From NCBI GenBank assembly GCA_029990175.1, contig JARKIP010000021.1, positions 18,357,501 through 18,421,500 on the forward strand: 64,000 nucleotides of DNA. Reading direction: 5' to 3'. This DNA comes from Petunia secreta (taxonomy: Eukaryota; Streptophyta; Magnoliopsida; Solanales; Solanaceae). Positions 22,238-33,381 of this stretch are shown here, piece by piece; position 1 is the first letter of the stretch, and the number at the start of each line of letters is the position of its first letter. The position numbers and the translations under genes are program-made. The notes below the pieces were generated by a model. It was not told where the DNA came from, made no database searches, and saw only the letters and a list, made by a program, of their open reading frames with translations.

Positions 22238-24950
22238 TGTTACACCCCGTACGTCTAAATTGACGTATATCATTATAATATCATGTTAAGAATGATTTAA
22301 GTGAGTTTAAAGTAATAATATGACCATATATGATGTTTATATGTTGAATATAAAGTTTGGGAAAAATCAGATTTAAGTTGCGGAAAAACCGACTAAGGAA
22401 TTGCCTTGTAACGGAGCTTTTTCAGCAATTAATTTCATGTGTTATATGAAGTCTTTTGGGGACATATCATATACCAAATTGAAGGTATTGGAGTGTAGTT
22501 TCCAACACTTTTAACGGTTTGCTCATATAACTTATAGATAAAAAGATATGAGCGTCAGAAGTCAGACCAGAAAAAGGGACATAAGCGCAAAAGAGGGCTA
22601 GAAATGAAATGTTTTTATTATAAAAGAGAAATTTCTCTCTCTCTCTCGACATTTCCAGTAAACCCACGGTATAAACAGTGGTTTCCTCAGTTTGAATCCA
22701 TTTTTTTTGATTTTGAAGAAAGAACATCAATTTTGACACGAAACGGAAGACGGATTGCGTCAAAACGCTCTACGCGATTAGGGTAACATTATGCTACCTT
22801 CAATTTCTTCTATAGTTTGAGTTTTAGAATTACTTCATGGCTAAGTAAAGTACCTAAATATTGTATTATAGCTTGTTTAAGCTTTGGGAGGTGTGGAATT
22901 CAAAGGAAACGAAGTTTAGAAGCTAGAAACATCAAAGGTATGTAAGGCTAAACCTTTCTTTTGGCAAGGCATGTATCTTTTAGATTTTGAAGCTTTTATT
23001 AGTTCTAAACTTAGTTTTTCTTGTGAGAAACTTGTATGGTACCAAGGAAACCTTGTATATACTTAATTTGGTACTAAAATCCAAGGTGAAAGACGTCCAA
23101 ATCAGAAAGGCAAAACGTTTCAAAATCTGGAAAATTGTTTTGAACTTTGGACAGATGTTAGTATATTGATCATAACTCCTTATACAAAATTGATATTAAG
23201 ATGATTTAAGAATCTCCAGAATCCTAATACATATATCTACAACTTTCATGAAGACCATGAGGTCTATAAATTTTATCTGCACCCTCAAAACTATGATGCA
23301 ATACAGGACGCTGGTACTGTCTAGAAATTCTGTACATCCGTGGAATTGTTACGCCACTCTCATCTTGTTATCCAGTTAATTTGTTTATGTTATCAGTTTA
23401 TCCGGGTATCCATTCCCGTGTATAGTATAGTGCTGGTTCTGTTTTGCGGATCATCCAGTTTCAGTGGAAACTCTGCCGAAATTTTTATAAAAATCAAAGA
23501 GTTAGACAAATTCTAAGTTTCAGGTTGTGTCTACAATTCCATCCAGAGTTTTCTTATCATTCCTTTGAGTCCATATATATTGTTGCCACATGTGTTATGC
23601 CTCATACATGCTTATGCTTATATTGTGATCATGTTATGTGTGATTTGGAGTCCCCCATAGAGGCTGGACATTGGACACACAGTCCGGTCGCGTGTGATAC
23701 TACCCGTCTGGGGGATACAGCCCCTCTGGTTCAGGCGGGAGTTGAAACACCTAGTGTGACCGGGTGTCATTCACACACTCTGACCAGAGAGACTAGATAT
23801 TACTGGCTGGGGGGGATATAGCCCATAACACCCACCAGGTTTGTTATATACGCGTATATAGCCACATTATGCACTGCATGATTATACATGAGGCTAGTTC
23901 CAGTTTTCAGTTACCTGATTTGGGGGGATACAGCCCATAACGCCAGACAGGTACTAGTTCAGATGTTCAGTTACCTGATTTGGGGGGATATAGCCCATAA
24001 CACCAGACAGGTACCAGTTCAGATAACAGTTCAGCTTTAGCTCAGTATTAGTTGACAGTTATCAGTTCTCAGTTATCAGCCACCAGTTCTTAGCGTCAGT
24101 ATCAGTTGACAGTTATCAGTTCTCAGTTATCAGCCACCAGTTCTTAGCGTCAGTATCAGTTGACAGTTATCAGTTCTCAGTTATCAGCCACCAGTTCTTA
24201 GCGTCAGTATCAGTTGACAGTTATCAGTTCTCAATTATCAGCCACCAGTTCTTAGCGTCAGTATTAGTTGACAGTTATCAGTTCCAGTTTCTAGTACCCA
24301 GCTATCAGTCATATTGCAGTTATTTATCAGTATAGTTCAGCTCAGTCTTCAGGTTCAGATTCAGCTAGACTTCAGCTTATATTCATATCATGTTTAGTAC
24401 GTTCTTCAGATTTCCAGCTATATTGCTATGCTCCAGCTCATGTTTACATATTTATATTCCAGCCTACAGTTTCATTCAGCTATGACATATTATATGCTCA
24501 TGCCTTACATACTTGGTACATATCGTACTCACGCCCTTTTCTGGGGCGCTGCGTTTCATGCCGCGCAGGTGCAGATAGATCAATGCTTGGACCACGTTAG
24601 TAGGCCATCGATCAGCTATTGGAGTCACTCCGCTTACTCCCGGAGTTACTTATCTTTTGGTATGTATACAGTCAGCCAGTTTGGGTATGGCGGGGTCTTG
24701 TCCCGTCCTTTGTATATTCAGTTCAGCACTCTTAGAGGCCTGTAGATATGTCCCTGTGCGGTACAGTCAGTATGTTATGTATGTCAGCTTATGTTAGCCT
24801 TGTCAGCTATTTGCATTGCATACTCCTTATCAGCTAGGTTTATGCTTATTCTGTTTATCAGTTATAATGGTTAGCATATTATCAGTAGGATCAGTGATGA
24901 TCGACACTTAGTGTTGGTCATCCGTCGCGGCCCTAAGTTGGGTCGTGACA
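22238..24950 (+). repeat. Chromovirus 3' LTR (2713 bp)
   Basis: Same length as the 5' LTR. Differences I could see are single bases near 22487, 22539, 22722 and 23154. It includes the 54-bp array at 24051-24285. ORFs at 23444-23821 and 24428-24745 repeat those of the 5' LTR. Confidence 0.95.
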
Positions 24951-25241
24951 TATACATTAGGTTATTAACATAATTGTATAGGATACTTGTGTAATGTATA
25001 TATTTAGGGTAAAGATAGTTGTATAATGGGCCAAGCCATTAGGGATAATTAAGGGACTAAGTTGGGATTTTATCAATTTTTTGTATAAATATAGGGGTTC
25101 ATTCATTAATGAAGACAAGAGTTTTCAGTTTTCACCCAAAGTTTGTGTTGTTGTGTCCATTTTTACAGGTGATTTCTTTTTCAGTTGGCTTTATTCGAAT
25201 TTGAATTAATTGAGGCTCCAATACGATCCCGAATATCAGGT
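24951..25241 (+). repeat. Remainder of copia 3' LTR, with TATA box
   Basis: After the TATAC TSD (24951-24955) the copia LTR continues. TATAAATA at 25084-25091 with a T-rich context is a likely LTR promoter. The right end near CGAATATCA (about 25241) is approximate because the 5' LTR is not in the window. Confidence 0.6.
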
Positions 25242-26310
25242 GAGACATCAATTAAAAAACAATTGAGGCGTAAAGTCATATGATGCTAAATTGCTAGGAT
25301 AAGAAGTTGGTGGAAGCACCTAGTGCTGAAAAGTTTTTCTAATTATCACTCTCATTTTGGTGGGGAAAAAATAGATTTAACTTATATACATTAGCAAAGT
25401 TTTTACACTATTAGTAAATTTTAACCTATAATAAGTTAGCCATCATTTTTATCAAATAATCCATTATAGTTTACTTTAAACAGTTTTTACACTATTAGTA
25501 AATTTTAAACTATAATAAGTTATCATTTTTATCAAATTATCCATTATAGTTTACACTATTAGTAAATTTTAAACTATAATAAGTTAGCCATCATTTTTAT
25601 CAAATTATCCATTATAGTTTAATTTAAAGCTTTATCTATGATTAATTTAAATTCTTATCTTTAAGTTTTAAACTCGAAAAAAACTGTTTTTCTTCCCTTT
25701 TATTTGTTTTTGGAAAAATTACGCCACATAAACGTTGGGAAAGAATAAAACTACTATTTTTATCCACCTTTTGTTGTTTCTTTTTTTCCATAATCATATT
25801 TCTTTTTTAAAATATATTTTAAATATTTCGGATATATCTTAATATTATGTATTTCAGATATATATTTAATATATATTAAATATATTTTAAATATTTCAGA
25901 TATATATTTATGTATTAAATTTTTGGATAGAAAAAATTATAGACAACTAAAAGTAAATATTTATTGATAGATAAATATTTATGTAAACTTACGTTGTTTT
26001 TCCATTCTTAGCTACATAAAAGTCTCTGACGCTTCACTCGAGGCCCTTTTGACAACCTTTAATAGGAAACATTTGGACCAGACCAATAAGTCATGACCAG
26101 TAAACTGCACTGGTTTTAACTTAGGAAATCTAATGCTCTGAATAATTTAGTTACTCCATCCTTATCAATTTATGTGATGAAGTTTGATTTGATAAAAAGT
26201 ATAAAAAATTCAAGAAATTTTGAATTTGTAGTTTTTGATATGTCATGATATTTTTGTAGTTATACAAGCATATCATTAGGTAAAAATGATAAGTTCAAAA
26301 TTAAATACTA
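25242..26310. other. AT-rich intergenic DNA
   Basis: No gene seen. Contains a small AT-rich tandem repeat (separate entry) and A/T-rich low-complexity sequence around 25790-25990. Confidence 0.7.
25399..25622 (+). repeat. Three-copy AT-rich tandem repeat
   Basis: Units starting at about 25399, 25483 and 25549 share TACACTATTAGTAAATTTTA and a following CATTTTTATCAAATNATCC. Spacing is 84 bp, then about 66 bp because the second unit lacks part of the junction. Confidence 0.8.
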
Positions 26311-26553
26311 CTTCCTCCGTCCCATTTTGTCTGTCATAATTACTGTTAGCGAGAGTCAAACTTCTTAAATTTGACCGTAGATTAAGATTTAAAATCTTTT
26401 ACTTTTTAAATAAAATTTACATATTTAAAAACTACATGAAAAGTACTATAAATCACAAAATATTTAAAAGATATATAAAAAGATTATGGTAAAAAATAAA
26501 CTCGTTTGACTCTCGAAATTCGAACTATGACAAATAAAGTGGGATGGAGGGAG
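26311..26553. mobile_element. Stowaway-like MITE (243 bp)
   Basis: Terminal inverted repeats CTTCCTCCGTCCCATTTTGT at the left and the matching CTCCCTCCATCCCACTTTAT (read on the other strand) at the right, about 28 bp with a few mismatches. TA dinucleotides flank both ends (26309-26310, 26554-26555). This TIR and TA target are classic for Stowaway (Tc1/mariner-type) MITEs. No coding capacity. Confidence 0.85.
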
Positions 26554-26555
26554 TA

Positions 26556-27132
26556 ATAGAGATGAATAATTCTTGGTTGAACTGATTAATAAATAAATAG
26601 TGTCACTTAAAATAGAATAGGTGGAATGCTCATTTTTGGATGGTGAGAGATCAGACAAGGTGAATGAAGCTGGCTCTTTCTCTTGACTCTATTTTCGAAA
26701 GATCTGCCCTTGACATAGAAAAACAACTCAAACATTTGTTTTTGGGTCTCCCCAAAAGTAGGACACAAAGTCGGAAAAACAACAGCTCAAACACAATAAC
26801 AAGAACTTTTGGTGTCCCCAGAGACTGCAAATCCAAGGAGAAAAGCAATTTTGGCAAGCACCCCTTTGAAGAGTTGCTGTTGCAAATTTTTTCACTATAT
26901 GAATACAGTTCCACATATATGTTTAAGTGGCATAAATAGAATCCACTCATGGACAACAAAACATGCTATTCTACATGTATGTTTAAGTGGCATGAATGAA
27001 AGAAACTTTATTGCATTGTTCTACAAATGAAACTTCAAGGGCAATAATGTTAACCAGAATCGTATGAACCTTATAAGATATTAACAGTAGTATATGTTGG
27101 GGATCAAGTGACAGCATCTGTTGTTTCTAGTT
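26556..27132. other. 3' flank of the ABCG gene
   Basis: Presumed 3' UTR and downstream DNA. ORFs on both strands at 26650-27030 have no recognisable content. A short direct repeat around TATGTTTAAGTGGCAT occurs twice (about 26918 and 26980). Confidence 0.6.
27007..27012 (-). terminator. Candidate polyadenylation signal of the ABCG gene
   Basis: AATAAA on the minus strand, about 121 bases after the stop codon at 27133. Position and motif are plausible; not proven. Confidence 0.4.
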
Positions 27133-30100
27133 CTATGGAATTGGAGAACTAAGACCTTCTTGAGAAGACAATGACCTGAGAGTATGTTGCCTTCTTGAAT
27201 AGGATAAAGATGGTTTTCTCTTGAATGATGGCCGCTTTTTGAGTTGATGCATAGTTCTCTTGGCATACATTGATCGGAAAAATGGCGTAGCTCGCTCCTT
27301 TAGCTTGAGAATGATAAAGAACAGAAGCCTGTACATTATAATGAGCGCATATAATGCGAGTAAATCCCACCACTTGGAGTGATCCAATGACAATTTGAAC
27401 ATATTTGTGATGACATCTTCCCCTTTTATTTTCTCTCCACCAGGAATTAGTGGATCAAATACAAGTCCAATCATGTCATTCTTATATGATCCCTGCAATA
27501 ATATTAATTTATATCATCTTCAACTTTGTCAAAAATATTCTTAATCAGTGCAGAAGCCAGAAAGTTCGCTAAAAGGTGTTAATAATTTAATAAGTACTAC
27601 ATTCAAGAAGTAATATTTGACCAATATACACAATATAATTTTTTTTAGGAAGAGTGTTCCAACTGACCACCCTTCAGGATACGTAGTTCCACTTATGTTC
27701 TCAATACACACAGTGTCTGCTATTAGTCTCCATTTTGTCCATAGATGTATGCAAAAGATGTTATGGACAAGTGATATAATTGATTGAAATTTAGTAGTTT
27801 CTGCTATTAGTCTCCATTTTGTCCATAGATGTATGCAAAGAATGTTATGGACAAGCGATATAATTGATCGAAGACTCAGTAAGTACTAAGACTAAGTAAA
27901 AAAATTCTAGAAGTTGCAAAACAAAACAGATCACATGCAGCTTTCTTTGTTACCTGTAAACCCCATGCCCCATAACCGATAAATGAAATTGGATAGCGCC
28001 AAATTGGCTTGGGAAGATCTGGCAGCAAACGGAAAAATCCAGCAGTCATCATCATGATACCCTGTAAACAGCAATATGATACGAGTGTTATTACTTGACA
28101 ATTGTAGTAGATAAAATAAGATGACAAGTGTATTAATTAAGAAGTTGTACATACAAGCACACCAGCTCCTGTTATGATTCCCATTAAGAAGTTTGGAACA
28201 AGTGAAGCTACAATCATCATGCAGCTCTCAACAACAGCGATACAGCCGAAAAGATTTAGGCAGAAAAACACATAACGAAAGAATCTAGCCCGGAACACCA
28301 TGTAATAGGTGATGGTCCCAGTGAGGAGTGAAACTGCAACTAAGAATGGAAATGAAGAGAGGAAGTTTGCTAATACAAAAACTGCAACACCATAGTGCCC
28401 GTTAAGCCTTTCTTTGGTAAAAACCTGTAAAATGAGATATAATGTCAGTCCTAAATTGTATCGAATTTCACAAAAGATAACCAAAAATTATCAGTCATAT
28501 CTCGTACTCCCTCTGTTGCATTTTATAAGGCGGTGTTTAACTGGGAATAGAAAAATAAAAAATAAAAAAAAAGGCCAAGCTTTTGGCACATACCAAATGT
28601 ACCTGTAGAGCTTGTATTCTTAAACATGTCATGACATTCATACGAATATTAAAGCATGTCATTAAGGGAATAATGGAATGTTCAAGTAAAGAGTTTCCAG
28701 ATACAGAAATGCGTCATTCTTTTTGGAACAAACTAACAAGAAAAAGAGTGTCATGCAAAATGGAGCCCAGTACTAAGTTATTAACCTTCATTTCTTCAAT
28801 GAACGATGGAAAGCCTCCAATGGACATGAAAGTCATGTAGCCAGTGACAAATCCACCACAAGCTCCCCTAGCCAAGATTGCTGAGTAACTGGTGCCAACA
28901 TCATAGAAGAGTGTACCAACACAAATAGATACAATGATATAAATTACTATGCGAGACCAGTAATATCCCTTGTCTCTTGACATGTTCACAAATGATCTCC
29001 GAGTCAATGTTAAAAGTTGCTTTCCCCATCCAGCTTGACTTCCTTTTACTGTTTCAATCTCAACTCCTTGCTGCAAACAAAAGGATGCATTACAGAGACT
29101 TTAATAGAAAACTTTTAGAGCACAGACCTACTGATTGTGTTGGTAACGAGTTTTTGTACTGATTACAACTCTTCTCATTGATATTATGACATTAACAGAA
29201 GGGTAATCATTTAGAAGTATGTAAATATTTGTGCAATCACAAACTTTACATTCTTTGAAAGCATCCTACCGCACATTATGGAATGAGTTCTTATTGCCTA
29301 TCAACAAATAAAATTACTACGCGGTTTATAAGGAAAACAAATCAAATGCAGACCTCATTCTCACTGTGCAGGTTGATTGTCCTAAATTTCAGTTATTGGA
29401 AAGTCAATGTGAGCAGAAAAATCACATATGAAAGAAGAGGACAAGGAACTAACAGTGGCCAAGAGTTCTCGCATCCGTGATCTGGCCCCTGTTCCATATG
29501 CTGACTGCTTATATTTGCTGGCAAGAAGTTCTTTTATTTCTGCTGTGGCCATGTTCATTAAATAGTCACTTTTATGTGTTTCCTGTATCAGAAATAAAAG
29601 ATTATCTTTCTTGAGTGTAAGGTGTTGAGAAAAGTATACACAAATATGACCCTAAACATGGAAGCTGCTAATATGAATTAGAAATCAAATGGTATCAATT
29701 ATCAAACATTGAAGAATCTGTAATATTATACTAGTTAAAGTGGTATTAAAGCGCCTTAGTCCCCAAATTTCTGATATATAAACAGCATCAGTCAGCCACA
29801 AGAAAGGACTAACAAGAATTATCATAAAAAGAGACAGCATTGCTATAGTAGCAGTCATACCCGGAGTCTTTGTGAGCCTTTCAGTGTAGCGGTCACAACA
29901 TCAAAGTCCGAATTAACACAGCGTAGGAAATGATCTGATGGATTTCTCCTACTTGGACATGGAAATCCCGATTCAGCAAAGAACTGAAATATCAGTACAA
30001 CAATATGTTTAAATTAAATTCAATCGCATTAGAGCAATTTTTAAACCAAAACGATTTTTAAGGACACATAAAACAATTGTAGATATGCTCGTCTTTATTA

Positions 30101-33100
30101 AAATTAAAGACCACTAGAAAATCCCTTGGTGGGTTGAAGCATCTTGAAGTTATTTTTGTTGTCAGATAAATTCTAATACTTCATACCTGCACTGCCGATT
30201 TTGCTTCTCCAAAATACACAGTCTCTCCACCGGACAAGAGAAAGAGGTCATCAAACAATGTAAAAACTTCACTACTAGGCTGATGAATAGACGAGATAAC
30301 CGTTCTTCCATCACGTGATATATTTTTTAGAGCTTGAACGACAAAGAATGCTGAGGCACTGTCAAGACCAGTGGTAGGTTCATCAAGAAAAAGTATACGA
30401 GGTCGTACAAGGATTTCAAGTGCAATGCTTAGTCTTTTTTTCTCCCCGCCACTTATTCCTCTTAATTGCCAATTTCCTACTAAACGATCAGCACAATCAA
30501 CTAGCCCCATTTCCATTATTGTCCCCTCCACAATGTCGTTTACCTCTTCTTTTGTCATGCTAGTTGGAAGCCGAAGATGGGCTGAATAAGCAATGGTTTC
30601 TCTAGGTGTTAGAGTTCCCAATAGTGTATCCTCTTGAGTAACATATGCCTGTAAAATTAAGGCAGCTCATCAAAAATCTAAAGCAGTATAATCTCTGCAT
30701 TTAAATATTTAATCCATGTTACACATTATGTTCACTCAGATGATGGAAAGGTCTTATCACATTCAATTCCATTATCAAGAAAATATTTCTGATAACGGAA
30801 ATCTGATCTTAGAAGGGCAGCCCGGTGCACAAAGTCCCGATTTCACGCAGGGTCCGGAGAAGGGCTGCACAAATCTGATCTTAGAAAGAAACAAATTCAA
30901 AGATTTATATGTTATTGTTATGCTTGTTGAGCGTTTTGGAGATTCATGTAATATCGACAGGTCATTTGACTTTCTTTTTTGGAACAAAAAGAAGTAGATA
31001 GATGTTACAAGAAATTAATAGCACAAGCTTCTAACATGTCCTGATTAAGTGAAAAAGGGCACTTGTGGCAAAGTTTGACAGTGAAAATATTCAGTGCCTA
31101 AAATGTGGAATGGAAGAAAAAAGCTAAATCAGAATAGCTTACAACAACACCATAGTCCAACCTCCTCTTCTTCCCATTGAGAAGGATATTTCCGGTCATT
31201 ACCACATTGGTAGACAGTCTACCTGCGGTACAAACCAAGAATGATTTAGTAAATGCAGATGAAAAAGAAGTGAACTTTCATTTTCTATTTCACCCCTGAT
31301 AAATTCAGCATTTTGGTTGGTCTCAAAGATTTGGATGACAATATGCAGCATATGAGTAGCTGGCTATAGCATGGAAAACAAATCCTACAAGGAACATATT
31401 TAATTTGTACCTATCTTGAATGAGATCGGTATGACAACAAAAATAGAAGCCAAAGATAAAATTAGACAAAAAGGAGATGAAGAGCCAAAAGGTATATAAG
31501 AGAATCATCAAGGCTAACATTATAGACATCCAGATATGACCAAAAGAAAGATACCAATAAATTAGAACCAGTGGTGGGACACCTTGGAGCAAGGGGTGCC
31601 ATCCGACACTGCTTGTCGAAAAATGTCACTAAATACATACATCTACAATAGGTCTACACCACAGTTAATGCAACATAAAACATCTTTTTAGGAGAAGTAA
31701 AATTTAGACCTCACGGCCATACATCAGTTCACATACAATTACGTGGAGTTAATATGATAGGCTGACAATGCTTGTGCAAACTCTTGCAAACACTACTGTT
31801 TAGAAACAAGAGGGATGACCTTGGCTGCTGCAGCCTTTTGACACAGAAAAGACAAGGTTCAGGCATCCCGAAATGTATGTGGTCTGTTATTTTGAGATCT
31901 TTTTCAAGCCGTTTGTCAAGGAAAGAGGTCTATGAAAAGCATTTTCAGACAAGAACTTATGCAAATATTAGGTCCCTTGACCACAAAAACCAGCATATTT
32001 GAGCTCATGATAGGTTTATTTTCATACATAGGTTTTACCTTTCTATTATCAAAACCATCTAAATTTACTGCTATCCTCAATATTTCAGCAAAGATCATAG
32101 TCTACTTATTGAGATCATGATCGAACTCGAACAAAAATCAGCTTTTATTTGATAAATGTTAATGAATTCATTGCATGATTTTATTAAATATTTTCACCAT
32201 TAGTGAATTCATTCCTCACTGGATCACTAAGCCAATTCAAAACTTGCTATGAAAAGGCTGAGTTACTAAACAAAATATTGCACAATCTACCAGCTTTTAA
32301 CCCATGGTGATGTCCATAATTTTGAACATAACTAAACTTAACATAATTAAATGTGAAAAATACAGGCTTCCACAATCCTAATTTTCCAAATAATGGGAGG
32401 AAAAAAAAGATAAAATTTCCTGAATAAATCACCACAGCAAATATTAGAAGTTTGCCAATTTTTTAAGTAGAAACCAGAACGGTCCTTTTCAACTTTCCCT
32501 CTGACTGACTACCTCTGCCGACATTTAATTGAGGGTATGATACTTTAGTCATATACTAATATTATTTAATTCAGATCTGCCATAATAACCCAATAATGGA
32601 AAGGTTTCTTCCAGTCAACATGATATATATGTATGGGTTTGTGTGTGAATGTGTGTGTTTATACACCCTTTTTCAAAAACTAATGAGGAGTATTAGATTT
32701 TATTCTTCAACAAGAATATAGAATCCCCTCCCCTCCACACCCCCCCCCCCCCCACCCCAAAAAAAAATGACATTCTTGATCAAAATATGCACAGACAAGA
32801 TGCAAGAAAGTGGAAAACATAAAAGGAAAATATTGGAAGAAGAATACAGATCACATAAAAGACAAATAAGCCTAAACATATTGCAAGTAGTAGATGCACC
32901 CTGAAGTGTGACCTATCTGTCAATGTAATGGATAAACAATCATGGAAGACTAAAGTTCAAATCACAGCAGAGACGAAGAATTAGTAGTAAGAGTTCTCCC
33001 ATATTGGAACCAGGTAAGAGGTAGCACGTAACTGTGGAATAATATAGGTACACATAAACTGATCCGAACATCATTATAAGAAAAAAAAGTTACTCCAAAA

Positions 33101-33381
33101 AAACGTGGGAAAGGGAGAAGAAGAGGGAGTAGAGAAAGATCACCTGCTAAAGTATCAAGAAGTGTAGATTTTCCAGAACCAGAAGGACCCATAATAGCCA
33201 TAATTCTACCAGGTTCAGCATAACCACTTAAGCCGTGAAGCAACTTTTTTGTTGGTCCATGACCAAAATTTGGTAACATTACTGTTAAATCGTCCCATAC
33301 TAAGTATGCAACTCCTTGTTTATGCATTACCCCTTTCTCAATATCACCACCATTTGTCCCTTCTATTTCCATTCCTTCCAT
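27133..33381 (-). CDS. ABCG15-like: Half-size ABC transporter, ABCG11/12/13/15 (WBC) clade, nine exons
   Basis: Exons (minus strand): 33144-33381, 31143-31222, 30187-30648, 29861-29983, 29454-29582, 28786-29070, 28155-28424, 27954-28061, 27133-27492. All introns are GT-AG, and the 2055-nt frame codes for 684 residues, near Arabidopsis ABCG12/15 length. The nucleotide-binding domain comes first: Walker A GPSGSGKST (about 65-73), Q-loop near 111, signature ISGGE (171-175), Walker B ILFLDEP (from 191), H-loop His about 228. A NPSDHF motif follows, then the membrane domain (about 345-650, exons 6-9) and a basic tail ending SLSSQEGLSSPIP. I chose ATG at 33381 (MEGMEIEG); an in-frame ATG at 33435 is possible. 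The family exports cuticular lipids at the plasma membrane as dimers. The exact paralogue is uncertain. Confidence 0.93.
27716..27883. repeat. 84-bp tandem duplication in ABCG intron 8
   Basis: TCTGCTATTAGTCTCCATTT begins at 27716 and again at 27800. The two copies differ by a few substitutions and lie within intron 8 (27493-27953). Confidence 0.85.
30799..30886 (-). mobile_element. 5'-truncated SINE fragment (Au-SINE-like) with TSD
   Basis: A 56-bp insert (30815-30870) is flanked by perfect 16-bp direct repeats AAATCTGATCTTAGAA (30799-30814 and 30871-30886). The insert, read on the minus strand, resembles the 3' end of the plant Au SINE family (GGACCCTGCG, then GTGCACCGGGCTGCCC). It sits in intron 2 of the ABCG gene (30649-31142). 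Family assignment is from memory of the consensus. Confidence 0.62.
31223..33143 (-). other. Intron 1 of the ABCG gene (1921 bp)
   Basis: The longest intron, after the Walker A exon. It contains a C14 run (32740-32753), a TG-rich stretch near 32640 and several short ORFs with no recognisable content. No other gene seen. Confidence 0.8.

Larger units (their letters stand above)
15210..24950 (+). mobile_element. Complete chromovirus (Tekay/Del-type Ty3/gypsy), recent but coding-dead
   Basis: Two LTRs of equal length (2713 bp) in direct orientation, an initiator-Met PBS, gag, RT, RNase H, integrase and chromodomain in gypsy order, a polypurine tract, and matching TATAC TSDs. By eye only about four substitutions separate the LTRs. 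The 4.3-kb interior has many stops and frameshifts and lacks most of protease, so it probably moved with proteins made by another copy. Confidence 0.93.
11901..25241 (+). mobile_element. Decayed Ty1/copia retrotransposon, interrupted by two gypsy insertions
   Basis: Gag end, protease, integrase, RT and RNase H follow in copia order (integrase before RT) at 11901-15180. A polypurine tract and the first 13 bp of the 3' LTR follow. A 9.7-kb chromovirus splits the LTR, which resumes at 24951. The left part of the element is missing where the Ogre LTR abuts at 11900. Many stops and shifts show it is old. Confidence 0.85.

Noticed and set aside
26651..27030. Short ORFs just downstream of the ABCG gene on both strands
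   Set aside because: They overlap one another, lack motifs and lie in the presumed 3' flank.
31323..31592. Hydrophobic 89-codon ORF within ABCG intron 1
   Set aside because: It lies between well-supported splice sites and does not resemble the ABCG membrane domain.
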